NCBI RefSeq assembly: GCF_052089425.1
Contig: NZ_JBQCZW010000013.1
Location: 1-64,000 of the forward strand
Direction of reading: 5' to 3'
Length of the DNA: 64,000 nt
Source: Ancrocorticia sp052089425
Lineage (GTDB): Bacteria > Actinomycetota > Actinomycetes > Actinomycetales > Actinomycetaceae
Shown here: positions 1 to 8,929 of the stretch, piece after piece
Numbering within the stretch: the first letter of the stretch is position 1
How the letters are laid out: each line of letters opens with the position of its first letter
The notes under the pieces: generated by a model
Seen by the model: the letters and a program-made list of their open reading frames with translations, nothing else
What the model was told of the DNA's origin: nothing
Databases searched by the model: none
Made by a program: the position numbers and the translations under genes

Positions 1-1287
1 ATGGTGTGGATTCATGGCGGATCCTACGAGGGAGGCTCGCCTTCAAGCCCGTGGTTTGATGGTCAGGCGTTCAACGAACGCAGCGTTGTGACAGTTTCCA
101 TCAGCTACCGCGTGGGGTTTGATGGGTTTGGCTACGTTGACGGCTCGGACGCGCCACTCAACCGTGGGCTACTAGATCAGGTACTTGCATTGAAGTGGGT
201 CCGTGACAACATTAGCCAGTTCGGTGGCGATCCGGGCCGGGTCACGATCGCGGGCCAGAGTGCTGGTGGTGGCAGCGTCCTATGCCACTTGGCTAGCCCA
301 CTATCTGCAGGCCTGTTCGTCCGAGCCATTGCTCAAAGTCCCGCTATTGGCGATCGTCCACTCAGTCAGGCGCGGATGATAGCCGCGAAAATTGCTGAGC
401 GGACCGGCGTGCGTCCGGGCATTGAGGGCTGGCGTTCTCTCACAGAAGATCAGATTATTGACGCGTCCATCGGGCTGGGGGAGGACATCGTTCTCTCTCC
501 TGATCCGGTCAAGTTCGCGTGTGCCACAGTGGAGGCCGCGAGCTTCCCGCGCGATCAATGGGCCAAAACGCTACCTTTTGGTCCAGTTTTTGATGGGAGC
601 GATCAGTTCCTGCCTGCCTCGGTTATGGCGGCCACGTTCAGGGGGGCTGGCTTTGACGTGCCACTCCTCATCGGCTGCACGCGCCACGAATACACTCAGC
701 AAACAGCACCGATGAGGCCCATATGGAATCGGGGAGACGATGCCCGAACGGTTCTCTCCAAAGCGGGGTTTCCGAAGCTTGGGGCCTGGGCGATGCTCCG
801 CGAATTCCCGGAGCTGGAAAACGACACAACCAAAGCATTAGGGCAGCTGCTCACGGCTGGGGCTTTCCACCTCCCGATGCTGAACATCGTCCAAGCGCGG
901 GCAAGCGCCAGAGTTGCCTCAACTGGCGATGTGGATACCGGGGTGACGGGGCCGGCGAAGAAGGCAGGTACTTGGGTATACGAGTTTGCATGGCAGAAAC
1001 CCTCCACCGGGTTGGCCGATCATTGCGTGGAAGTCCCCTTCGTGTTCAACTGCTTGGCGGACGAAAACGTCAAGCGCGTATTCGGCACCAGTGCCGCCCC
1101 ACGTGCACTGGCTACCGCCACCCAAAATGACTGGGTGAGATTCATTTATGCCGGAGACCCCGCCTTCCCCGCATGGCGTGAGGGTGAACGCGGGCGCATC
1201 TACGGCTCGCAGTCCCACAGTGGCGTCAAATCCTCGCGGCCATTCCAGATTGAAGTGAGCATGATGCGGCTGATGCGCGAGCTCTAG
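1..1287 (+). CDS. Type B carboxylesterase, 5' end missing
   Basis: Alpha/beta-hydrolase of the carboxylesterase type B (para-nitrobenzyl esterase) family, expected to hydrolyse carboxylic esters. The frame is open from base 1 and the visible 428 residues start at the HGG oxyanion-hole motif, which in this family follows roughly 90-110 residues of N-terminal sequence. The true start therefore lies outside the window. The nucleophile is in GQSAGGGSV near residue 88, and DHCVEVPF near residue 340 probably carries the catalytic His. No partner genes are visible; trpF follows with its own promoter. Substrate cannot be inferred. Confidence 0.88.
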   Translation: MVWIHGGSYEGGSPSSPWFDGQAFNERSVVTVSISYRVGFDGFGYVDGSDAPLNRGLLDQVLALKWVRDNISQFGGDPGRVTIAGQSAGGGSVLCHLASPLSAGLFVRAIAQSPAIGDRPLSQARMIAAKIAERTGVRPGIEGWRSLTEDQIIDASIGLGEDIVLSPDPVKFACATVEAASFPRDQWAKTLPFGPVFDGSDQFLPASVMAATFRGAGFDVPLLIGCTRHEYTQQTAPMRPIWNRGDDARTVLSKAGFPKLGAWAMLREFPELENDTTKALGQLLTAGAFHLPMLNIVQARASARVASTGDVDTGVTGPAKKAGTWVYEFAWQKPSTGLADHCVEVPFVFNCLADENVKRVFGTSAAPRALATATQNDWVRFIYAGDPAFPAWREGERGRIYGSQSHSGVKSSRPFQIEVSMMRLMREL

Positions 1288-1366
1288 GTGGCAGGTCCCT
1301 ATGTCGCCGGCCAGCAGCGCCCTGTTCTCAGGGCCACTCCGCTAGGCCAACACCGATCATTCTGGC

Positions 1367-1372
1367 TAGGCT
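1367..1372 (+). promoter_or_regulatory. -10 box of a leaderless trpF transcript
   Basis: TAGGCT lies exactly 6 nt before the ATG at 1379 and there is no Shine-Dalgarno sequence. This fits the TANNNT-N6-start pattern of leaderless actinobacterial genes. Transcription would start at or next to the ATG (inference). Confidence 0.6.
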
Positions 1373-1378
1373 GGTCCC

Positions 1379-1993
1379 ATGTACATCAAGGTGTGTGGGC
1401 TCAAGACAGCCGAGGACGTGGCAGTTGCCCGAGAATCTGGGGCTGACGCTATCGGCGTGGTTCACGCTGCCGGCAGCCCCCGCAACCTTGAGGAGCCTGA
1501 CGCTGCCCGAGTTATCGAATCCGCCGGTGGAGAAGTAGACACTGTGCTGGTTGTGGCCAGCACGCCCGTGCGTGAATCCGTGGAGTTTGCCCAAGCTATT
1601 GGTGCCTCCGTGCTTCAGATGCACGGGCGCTACACGCCTGAAGACTTCATGCTGGCTGCTCAGCTGTTTCCGAGAATCTGGCGCGCCACCTCGCTGGCGC
1701 CGGGAATCGACCTCACGGTTGGGGCCTACGGAGAAGAGTGCTTGCTATTGGATGCCCCGCAGGCGGGTTCGGGCAAGCGGTGGGATCTGGGCGCCTTGGA
1801 TACGGCTGGGACCCGCCCGGTTGGCCAATGGCTGCTTGCGGGTGGCCTCAATCCAGCCAATGTTGCGGAGGCGATTGCTCAGGCCCGCCCGTGGGGAGTA
1901 GATGTGTCCAGCGGAGTCGAATCGTCGCGGGGCGTGAAAAGCCACGATCTTATCCGCCAGTTTGTTACGAATGCGCGTGCCGCCTCGTTCTAA
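1379..1993 (+). CDS. trpF: Phosphoribosylanthranilate isomerase
   Basis: Converts N-(5'-phosphoribosyl)anthranilate to its ribulose form in tryptophan biosynthesis; cytoplasmic TIM barrel. The 204 residues match normal TrpF length. The N-terminal IKVCGLKTAEDV carries the catalytic Cys, the HGRYTP segment corresponds to the family's HG motif, and WLLAGGLNPANV and GVDVSSGVE form the phosphate-binding loops near the C-terminus. No other trp genes are adjacent, so it stands alone here. The ATG is supported by a -10 box 6 nt upstream. Confidence 0.93.
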   Translation: MYIKVCGLKTAEDVAVARESGADAIGVVHAAGSPRNLEEPDAARVIESAGGEVDTVLVVASTPVRESVEFAQAIGASVLQMHGRYTPEDFMLAAQLFPRIWRATSLAPGIDLTVGAYGEECLLLDAPQAGSGKRWDLGALDTAGTRPVGQWLLAGGLNPANVAEAIAQARPWGVDVSSGVESSRGVKSHDLIRQFVTNARAASF

Positions 1994-2099
1994 ATAGTCT
2001 GCAGCATTGCCCGATTCTTCGGAGCCGTGCAGGTTTCCCTGTCCAGAAGCCCCACGAACTCCAAAAACCCCGGGCACCGCCTGCGCGTACCGCCGTCAC

Positions 2100-3074
2100 C
2101 TAGTGTGCGAGGGCGCTCGGTGAGGCATCGGCCCGCCCGCCGTGAGCAATGCATTTCTCATGAGCGTGCTCATCGCAGGCCACGAACCGGGCGCGGCAGC
2201 TCGGGTCCGCACAGTTGACCAGATGCGAGGAGCTCTTCCCGCACACCGCGCACGTCCCGATCACTTGGGCATCGGGCGCGAAGTCAACGGTCTCCCTGCC
2301 GTCGAACACAGCCAGAGAGCCGTTCCACAGGCCGTCGTTGCCGTAGGCTTCGCCGTACTTCACGATGCCGCCGTCAATCTGATACACATCGGAGAACCCG
2401 CGGTTTTTCATCAGAACGGAAAGGATTTCGCATCGCACGCCGCCCGTGCAGTACGTGATCACTGGCTTGTCTTTCACATCGTCGAAAGCACCGGATTCGA
2501 TCGCCTCGATGAACCCGTGCGTTGTGGAGATCTCGGGAACAATTGCGTCCTTGAACTTGCCGATTGCCGCCTCGTAGGCGTTACGCCCGTCAAAGAACAC
2601 CACATCGTCGCGGCTGGCCACGAGTTCGTTGACCTGATCGGGGGAGAGGTGTGTGCCCCCACCAATCACGCCGTCTGCTCCAACCTTGACCTCATCGGGC
2701 GCCCCGAAAGCAACGAGCTCATCGCGCACCTTGACGGAAAGCCGCGGAAAATCTGTGATCAGCTTCCACGGAGCTGGCCGGCTCGCCCCACGAAACTCTC
2801 CAGCGCCCACGGGCGCATCCTCAAATCCGCTGCCGTCGCTCCACTTGACGTTCTCCGGCAGCTTCGTGAATGGTCCGTATTCCTTGGTGCGCTTGATGTA
2901 TTGCTTACATGCATCCAGCTCACCGCCCACGGTTCCGTTGATCCCGTGTGGGGAGATGATGATGCGCCCGCGCAGGCCGAGCGAATCGCACAGCTCGCGC
3001 TGCCACAGCCGCACGGCCTCCGGATCGGCCACGGGTGCGAACAGGTAATACAGGAGAATCTTCGGCACGCTCAC
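2100..3074 (-). CDS. trhO: tRNA uridine(34) hydroxylase, rhodanese type (TrhO/YceA, UPF0176)
   Basis: Oxygen-dependent tRNA U34 hydroxylase family (established for E. coli TrhO/YceA and B. subtilis YbfQ). The 324 residues contain the N-terminal UPF0176 domain, a central rhodanese domain with the active-site Cys in YCTGGVRCE (Cys209), and a C-terminal Cys-rich segment (CAVCGKSSSHLVNC...CRARFVAC) typical of this family. GTG start; TATCAT stands 6 nt upstream, suggesting a leaderless transcript. It converges with trpF and diverges from the helicase gene. Confidence 0.92.
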   Translation of the reverse strand: MSVPKILLYYLFAPVADPEAVRLWQRELCDSLGLRGRIIISPHGINGTVGGELDACKQYIKRTKEYGPFTKLPENVKWSDGSGFEDAPVGAGEFRGASRPAPWKLITDFPRLSVKVRDELVAFGAPDEVKVGADGVIGGGTHLSPDQVNELVASRDDVVFFDGRNAYEAAIGKFKDAIVPEISTTHGFIEAIESGAFDDVKDKPVITYCTGGVRCEILSVLMKNRGFSDVYQIDGGIVKYGEAYGNDGLWNGSLAVFDGRETVDFAPDAQVIGTCAVCGKSSSHLVNCADPSCRARFVACDEHAHEKCIAHGGRADASPSALAH

Positions 3075-3180
3075 CCATCCATGATAGGCGCCGCTCCGCC
3101 GCCAAGGAATCTCGTGTCATGTTGAGTCATCCCCTCACGCCATGCGTGAAAAAGGCTCGGCCCGCCCGCCCTAGTCAACT

Positions 3181-6100
3181 ATGATGGCGGGCATGCGCGG
3201 ACCGGTGGAGCTTGTGGGATTGGTGGGTCCGGCCACCTATAGCCGTGGGCTAAAGTACGCGCAGGATGGCCGCGTTCGAATCACCGAAAATGATCCACCA
3301 TATGTCGAAGGCAAGCCCGCCGCAGAACGTGGCGAAGGCTACCTCAAGGGCACAAGTAGCGGATCGGGATCCAATGTTTACACCGAAAACGTGGATTACC
3401 GCCTGTCGCGTAGCGGTGTTGTCACGTGGATGTCCGGCTCGTGTTCCTGCCCGGTTGGCGTGGATTGCAAGCACTGCGTGGCGCTCCTGATCACTCATTT
3501 GAACCAGGAAGAGAATCAAGGACAAGCGGGCACACAGCCTTCCGCGTCTTGGCAGGCTACGCTCGGCAATATCTTCCAGATGCCGGAAGAGGAAATGACC
3601 ATCGCGCTGGCGGTCCAGTTCACGGCTCCGCGTCAGGCCGCGTCAGCACCGGGGCGCCGTTCGCCCTACGGTATGACGAATCTGGGTACGGCAGGCATGG
3701 TCCAAGTGCGCCCGGTGCGTGAGGGGAAGCGCCAGCCGTGGGTCACCACCGGGGTGTCCTGGAATCAGATCGGTTCGCGCGGGCTTGACGCTGATCCGCG
3801 GCAGATCGGCGCCCTGGACCAGTTGCGCGAGCTGCACTCCATCTCCGGTGGCTATGGCGGGACGCAGTGGCTCAACTTAGCCGCCGTGAATTCTCCGGCG
3901 CTGTGGCCTGCCCTGCGCGCGATCGCGGATTCCGGCGTCCAGTTCATCGAGCAGGATTCGTGGGAGCCGGTCACGCTGGAGGCCGAGCCGGTGCGCGCGC
4001 TCGTGACCATCCGCGAGGATTCCACGGGAGTGGATTTATTGGATGACGCCGACGGCGCCCTTGCCGGTGGCTCCCTGACAATTCGTGCTGAGCTAGAGCA
4101 CGCCGAGTTACCCGACGATGGATCGGTTGTGAGGCTCGGTATGCCGCTGAAGGGCGTGGCCTGGAGGGCTGACGGAACTGTTCATCTGGCCGGCCTCGAA
4201 GAACCCGCGGCGCAGCAGTGGCAGCGCCTTGCCGTTCAAAAGGACGGCGTGAGGGTGCCCAGAGAGGAACGTGAAACCTTCGAACGCGAACTGTTGCCGC
4301 TCATTTCGCGGGTGGGTTGGACCTCACCGGGAGGAACGTATGAGCCGAAGCCGCCCGATGATCCAGAGCTTCATCTCGCCTTGTTCTCCGATACTGTCAG
4401 TTCGCGGCCTGAACTGTTCCTCCACTGGTCGTGGGGCAAGGATTCCGATGCACTCAAGGCGATGGAATCGGGAAAGGTGGGTTCTCTGCCGGACGTATCG
4501 GACATGATGGATATGCGCGATGAGCTCTACCCGATGCTTCAGGCGATTCAGGACTCCCGGCGCCAAGAGGCTAAGCGCAGGCGCAGCCAGCGGCTCACTC
4601 CCGATCCGAAGAATCCGCGCCGTGACGCGGTCAAGGAAGCCGAGCTGCTCGCGGAAGTGGCCGATGCGATGAAAATTCTTCCGGCAACAGTCAAGGAGGG
4701 TGAGCCGCGCCAAGAGAGCCGCATCAAGGGCATGGACGTGGTGACGTTCAGCGAGCAGATACGCCCCCGTTTGGATCAGCTTGACGTAGTGATTGACGAG
4801 GTGGGTGAAGCTCGCGAGTTCCGCCGGGCAGATGATGCCCGGGTGTCGGTTGACGTGGGCGAATCCGATCAGCGTGACTGGCTCGATCTCAACATCGTGA
4901 TGAACGTGGGAGACTATCAGGTCCCAATGTCCGAGCTGATCCGTGCGCTCACTCAGGGCGAGGACGTGTTGTTCCTGCCGAGTGGTGAATACGTTCAGCT
5001 GGACACCCCCGAGTTGTCCCAGCTGCGTGAGTTGGTGACCGAGGCCCGCGGCCTCACCGATCAGCGCCGTTCCGGCTTGCGCGTTGCCAAGGTCCGCACA
5101 ACCTGGTGGGAAGATCTTCTGGCACTGGACGTGGTCGAGGAATCCCAGAGTAAGTGGTTGAGGGCCATCCACGATGCTGTGACCAACCCGCAGGATCCCG
5201 CCCCCATCCCGAGTGGACTCACGGCGCACCTGCGGCCATACCAAGAAACTGGATTTCAGTGGCTGACAAACCTTCAGCGGGCGGGCTTGGGTGGCGTGCT
5301 GGCCGATGATATGGGGCTCGGCAAAACTGTTCAGACCCTCGCGATGATTCTGGACGAGAGGCAGCATCGCGAAGATAAGACGTTGGGACCGTGGATCGTC
5401 GTCGCCCCAACGTCCGTGGTAGCAAACTGGGCCGCGGAAGCGCGTAAGTTCACCCCGGGACTACGCGTAGCAACCGTGGAATCCACGAACAAGCGGCGCG
5501 CGCGGTCTCTGGCGGCGGTAGCGCGCAATGTGGACGTACTGGTGACGTCCTATACGCTGCTCCGGCTGGAATACGAGGATTATGCGGCGCTGAACCCCAC
5601 CGGAATGATTCTGGACGAAGCCCAGCAGGCTAAAAATCCGGCGTCCAAAACGTTCACGAGCCTGCTGAAAGTGGGCTCGCCCGTCACGTTCGCTATCACC
5701 GGCACCCCGATGGAAAACAATCTGACTGAACTCTGGGCAATGTTCGCACTGGTTTCACCTGGGCTGCTCGGCTCGGCCAAGCAGTTCCGCGAACAGGTGC
5801 AAAAGCCCATCGAAAAGGGCGGGGAACATGCCGGCGAACACCTGGGGCTGTTGCGCCGCCGGATCGCCCCCTTCCTGTTGAGGCGCACCAAGAAGCTCGT
5901 GGCCTCCGAGCTTCCGGAGAAGCAGGAGCAGGTGATGGAGGTGGAGCTGGCGCCGGGCCACCGCAGGCTCTATGATCGCCAGCTCCAGCGCGAACGCCAG
6001 CGGGTGCTCCACTTGGCCGACGATCTGGACCACAACCGGGTGGAAGTTCTCAGCGCACTGACCCGCCTGCGGCAGTTGTCCATCGATCCCAAGCTGGTGA

Positions 6101-6702
6101 TCGAGGATTCGAAGGCTCCCTCCTCCAAGCTGGACGCGTTGCTGCCTTTGCTGCAAGAGGCTAGCGGTGAAGGGCATCGAACGTTGGTGTTTAGCCAATT
6201 CACGCGCTACCTCCACATGATTGCTGAGCGGTTGGATGCTGAGGGCATTTCGTATTCGTATCTGGATGGCACTACGCCGCGGCGTGCCAAAGTGATCGAG
6301 GGCTTCGCCGATGGCAACGATCCCGTATTCCTCATCAGCCTGAAAGCTGGTGGGGTGGGGCTCAACCTCACGATGGCCGATTACGTTGTGCTCACCGATC
6401 CCTGGTGGAATCCCGCCGTGGAGGAGCAGGCCGTTGATCGCACCCATCGCATTGGGCAAACCCGCAACGTGCACGTGTATCGGTTGGTTTCTCAGAACAC
6501 CATCGAGGAAAAGGTTGTGGCGCTCCAGGACAGCAAGCGGCAGCTTGTTTCCGGTGTGCTCTCCAGCGAAGGTACGGGTGGTGCGGGCGTTGGTTCGGGC
6601 GAAAGTGGTGCCGGACGTGGCACCGGCGAATCGGCTGCTACCCCTGGCGCCGTTGGGGGAGCGCGGCTCACCTCCGAAGATCTGCGCATGCTGCTCGAAT
6701 AG
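3181..6702 (+). CDS. SWIM zinc-finger SNF2-family helicase
   Basis: Large (1173 residues) SNF2-type DNA translocase, probably acting in DNA repair or recombination, as suggested for RapA/HepA-like actinobacterial homologues (inference). A SWIM zinc finger (CSCPVGVDCKHC) sits near residues 83-94. The ATPase core begins about residue 680, with Walker A DDMGLGKT near 708 and DEAQ near 809. The helicase C-terminal lobe follows, with motif VI around DRTHRIGQ near 1090. The last 40 residues are Gly/Ala-rich and poorly conserved in appearance. ATG 3181 is used, though ATG 3184 or 3193 are possible. Monocistronic. Confidence 0.92.
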   Translation: MMAGMRGPVELVGLVGPATYSRGLKYAQDGRVRITENDPPYVEGKPAAERGEGYLKGTSSGSGSNVYTENVDYRLSRSGVVTWMSGSCSCPVGVDCKHCVALLITHLNQEENQGQAGTQPSASWQATLGNIFQMPEEEMTIALAVQFTAPRQAASAPGRRSPYGMTNLGTAGMVQVRPVREGKRQPWVTTGVSWNQIGSRGLDADPRQIGALDQLRELHSISGGYGGTQWLNLAAVNSPALWPALRAIADSGVQFIEQDSWEPVTLEAEPVRALVTIREDSTGVDLLDDADGALAGGSLTIRAELEHAELPDDGSVVRLGMPLKGVAWRADGTVHLAGLEEPAAQQWQRLAVQKDGVRVPREERETFERELLPLISRVGWTSPGGTYEPKPPDDPELHLALFSDTVSSRPELFLHWSWGKDSDALKAMESGKVGSLPDVSDMMDMRDELYPMLQAIQDSRRQEAKRRRSQRLTPDPKNPRRDAVKEAELLAEVADAMKILPATVKEGEPRQESRIKGMDVVTFSEQIRPRLDQLDVVIDEVGEAREFRRADDARVSVDVGESDQRDWLDLNIVMNVGDYQVPMSELIRALTQGEDVLFLPSGEYVQLDTPELSQLRELVTEARGLTDQRRSGLRVAKVRTTWWEDLLALDVVEESQSKWLRAIHDAVTNPQDPAPIPSGLTAHLRPYQETGFQWLTNLQRAGLGGVLADDMGLGKTVQTLAMILDERQHREDKTLGPWIVVAPTSVVANWAAEARKFTPGLRVATVESTNKRRARSLAAVARNVDVLVTSYTLLRLEYEDYAALNPTGMILDEAQQAKNPASKTFTSLLKVGSPVTFAITGTPMENNLTELWAMFALVSPGLLGSAKQFREQVQKPIEKGGEHAGEHLGLLRRRIAPFLLRRTKKLVASELPEKQEQVMEVELAPGHRRLYDRQLQRERQRVLHLADDLDHNRVEVLSALTRLRQLSIDPKLVIEDSKAPSSKLDALLPLLQEASGEGHRTLVFSQFTRYLHMIAERLDAEGISYSYLDGTTPRRAKVIEGFADGNDPVFLISLKAGGVGLNLTMADYVVLTDPWWNPAVEEQAVDRTHRIGQTRNVHVYRLVSQNTIEEKVVALQDSKRQLVSGVLSSEGTGGAGVGSGESGAGRGTGESAATPGAVGGARLTSEDLRMLLE

Positions 6703-6812
6703 GACCGGCAGGCATTGGACTGGTGCCGATGCACTTCAGTCCCACGTTGTGGACTGTTTGGGAGGTTAGTCTGGTTGAGTTATCGGATACGCAGGCAACC
6801 ATGGGAGGCACG

Positions 6813-7526
6813 GTGCGCCAGAGCGATGTGGATTCATTTTCGGCCATCACTGCCGGGATGGCTTCTCTCACGCCAAAGCAGCGATCTATGCTGCTCGTGT
6901 TGTCCGATTATGGTGAACCAGCCACTATTAGTGTCCTGAGCGACATGACGGGATTGCATGCCAATTCCGTTCGCGAAACGCTCTCCGTGTTGGTGGAGTA
7001 CGGACTCGTGCGGCGGGCGAGGGTTCCTTCGGCCAGTCGTGGCAGGCCCGCGTGGGAGTATGAGAGCTCAGTCCCAGCCGATCTTTCCGTGATCATGCGC
7101 GAGTTTTCCACGTTCGCTCGGGCGGTGTGCGCCTACCTCGAAACCACCAGCGCCACCCCGGTGGCAGATGCCGAAAAAATCGGAGGCTTGTGGGGCCAGC
7201 GGCTCGCCAAGGATTCCAGCATCGCACTGGATGGGTCAGAAGGCTCCCATGAGGTCCGAGAACATCCGTTGGCACGGTTGCGTATCCTCTTTTCCACTCT
7301 CGGTTTCGGTGCCGTTGCCGGCGCCGATGATCAGAGCATCAACCTGACCGTATGCCCGTTTTCTCAAGACGGCCAGTACCCCAATCCTCTGACGTGCGCG
7401 ATGCACAAAGGGATGATCAGCGCCATGCTCGCGGTCCTTTCTTCGGACAAGGTAGACGCCGATCTGGCCGCAAACTTCCCCGGCGCTCCGTGCGTTATTT
7501 CGCTCGCTGGTGAGCAGATGCGTTAA
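6813..7526 (+). CDS. Winged-helix regulator with C-terminal CPF/C/H motif (COG2345-like)
   Basis: Predicted transcription factor of about 237 residues. The N-terminal winged helix (from LTPKQRSMLLVLSDYGEPATI through the wing SRGRPAWEYE) resembles ArsR/MarR-type predicted regulators. The C-terminal CPFSQDGQYPNPLTCAMHKGM fits the conserved CPF...C..H motif of COG2345-type regulators, some of which bind an Fe-S cluster; binding here is inference. I prefer GTG 6813 because GGGAGG lies 4 nt upstream. The frame is open back to a GTG at 6723, and ATG 6801 is an alternative. Target genes are unknown; the molybdate genes lie downstream on the same strand. Confidence 0.75.
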   Translation: MRQSDVDSFSAITAGMASLTPKQRSMLLVLSDYGEPATISVLSDMTGLHANSVRETLSVLVEYGLVRRARVPSASRGRPAWEYESSVPADLSVIMREFSTFARAVCAYLETTSATPVADAEKIGGLWGQRLAKDSSIALDGSEGSHEVREHPLARLRILFSTLGFGAVAGADDQSINLTVCPFSQDGQYPNPLTCAMHKGMISAMLAVLSSDKVDADLAANFPGAPCVISLAGEQMR

Positions 7527-7585
7527 TCCCATGTGAAAACCTCCGCATAATAGTGGAAAAGTCGCGATACTTTGCGCAATCCCGG

Positions 7586-7591
7586 TATGCT
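7586..7591 (+). promoter_or_regulatory. -10 box of the molybdate-operon regulator
   Basis: TATGCT is 7 nt upstream of ATG 7599. This matches the leaderless pattern and argues for the 7599 start over TTG 7572 or ATG 7587. Confidence 0.45.
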
Positions 7592-7598
7592 GGAGCGC

Positions 7599-7988
7599 AT
7601 GGTCAGTTATCGCATTTCCGAGGCCTCACGCGTCCTCGGAGTTTCGGATGATACAGTCCGCCGATGGATTGAAAGCGGCAAGCTCACAGCTGTTCCCGGG
7701 ACGAGTCCGCGGGAAGTTGATGGTGAATCGCTCGCCCAATACGTCAAGGCAACCAATCCGCACGTGTCAGAGGGCCGCGCATCTACGCGCAACCTTCTCG
7801 AGGGTCTCGTGCTGGAGGTGGTGAGTGACAAGGTGATGAGCCAAGTTGTTCTCCAGTGCGGGCGGTATCGGGTAGTTAGCCTCATATCAACCGAGGCAGT
7901 GGAAGAACTGGGGATCGTTCCCGGCTCTCTGGCCTCAGCACAGATCAAAGCCACCAACGTATCGATTGTTATTCCACCGGCGCGATGA
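7599..7988 (+). CDS. Small HTH/TOBE molybdate-binding regulator
   Basis: A 129-residue protein with an N-terminal MerR/excisionase-type helix-turn-helix (YRISEASRVLGVSDDTVRRWIESG) and a C-terminal TOBE/Mop domain (ending AQIKATNVSIVIP). That architecture is known for mononuclear molybdate/tungstate-responsive regulators next to mod operons. It ends 47 nt before modA, so it is probably co-transcribed and likely controls modABC according to molybdate supply (inference). It is not classical ModE, which has a different HTH and two Mop domains. Confidence 0.85.
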   Translation: MVSYRISEASRVLGVSDDTVRRWIESGKLTAVPGTSPREVDGESLAQYVKATNPHVSEGRASTRNLLEGLVLEVVSDKVMSQVVLQCGRYRVVSLISTEAVEELGIVPGSLASAQIKATNVSIVIPPAR

Positions 7989-8035
7989 GCGTTCGGGGAA
8001 ACAACGGTCAAGTACCTCAACGAAGAAGGAAGAAA

Positions 8036-8829
8036 ATGAAGAATCTCAAGAAGGCGAGTGCGCTCGCGTTCGCGCTCTCGGCAAGCCTCATGCTGGCTGC
8101 ATGCGGCGGCGACAGCTCTGACGAAGCAACCGATGCTGCCACTGACGGCGCCTCGGAATCCCTAGGGACAATCAACGTTTTTGCTGCGGCATCGTTGGTT
8201 GATGTGCTTCCGGAAATCGATCAGCAGCTCACGGATGAGTACCCTGACGCTGAATTCACCTATAACTTCGATGGTTCTTCTGGCCTCGTGGATCAGTTGG
8301 CTGGCGGTGCACGGGCAGATCTGCTGCTCACGGCAAACGCCAAGACGATGACTGACGCCGAGGATCAGGATCTGGTTGAACCCTCGCAAAGCTTCACCTC
8401 GAACACGCTTGTCATGGTTGTTCCTTCCGGTAATCCGGGCGAGGTGACGGGCCTTGATGATGGTTCGCTTGATGGCAAGAAGCTTGTTGTGTGTGCCGAG
8501 GAAGTTCCGTGTGGCGCTGCAACCGTGGAACTTGAAGAGGTCAACGATCTCGAACTCTCTCCCGTGTCCGAAGAACAGTCCGTGACGGACGTTCTGGGCA
8601 AGGTGACGTCCGGGGAAGCTGACGCTGGTCTTGTTTACGTCACTGACGCCACGAGTGCCGGAGATGCTGTGGAGACCATCGAGGTTCCCGGCGCTGATGA
8701 CATCATTAACGATTACCGGATCGCAATCGTGAAGGATGCGGAGAACGCCGAGGGTGCTCAGACCTTCTTGGATCTCATCCTCTCAGACGATGGCCAGAGC
8801 GTTTTGGAAAGCTTCGGTTTCGGGGCTCC
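8036..8829 (+). CDS. modA: Molybdate ABC transporter substrate-binding lipoprotein, 3' end in gap
   Basis: Periplasmic-type binding protein for molybdate or tungstate, anchored as a lipoprotein. Signal peptide with lipobox LMLAAC (Cys23), then an acidic Ser/Thr linker, then the ModA fold beginning INVFAAASLVDVLPEI. Motifs NTLVMVVPSGNPG, CAEEVPCGA and VSEEQSVTDVLGKVTSGEADAGLVYVTDA are typical. The start is ATG 8036, behind the purine-rich GAAGAAGGAAG. Coding runs into the 100-N gap at SFGFGA, within a few residues of the usual C-terminus, so the stop is probably inside the gap. Confidence 0.92.
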
Positions 8830-8929
8830 NNNNNNNNNNNNNNNNNNNNNNNNNNNNNNNNNNNNNNNNNNNNNNNNNNNNNNNNNNNNNNNNNNNNNNN
8901 NNNNNNNNNNNNNNNNNNNNNNNNNNNNN
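8830..8929. other. Assembly gap (100 N)
   Basis: Exactly 100 N, presumably a placeholder of unknown true length. It removes the end of modA and the start of modB. An open frame spans it only because N contains no stop codon. Confidence 0.97.

Noticed and set aside
2142..3125. 327-codon plus-strand ORF opposite trhO
   Set aside because: Exact shadow of the trhO coding strand, without motifs.
4324..5367. 347-codon minus-strand ORF inside the SNF2 gene
   Set aside because: No recognisable domain; it is antisense to a well-supported gene and typical of high-GC shadow frames.
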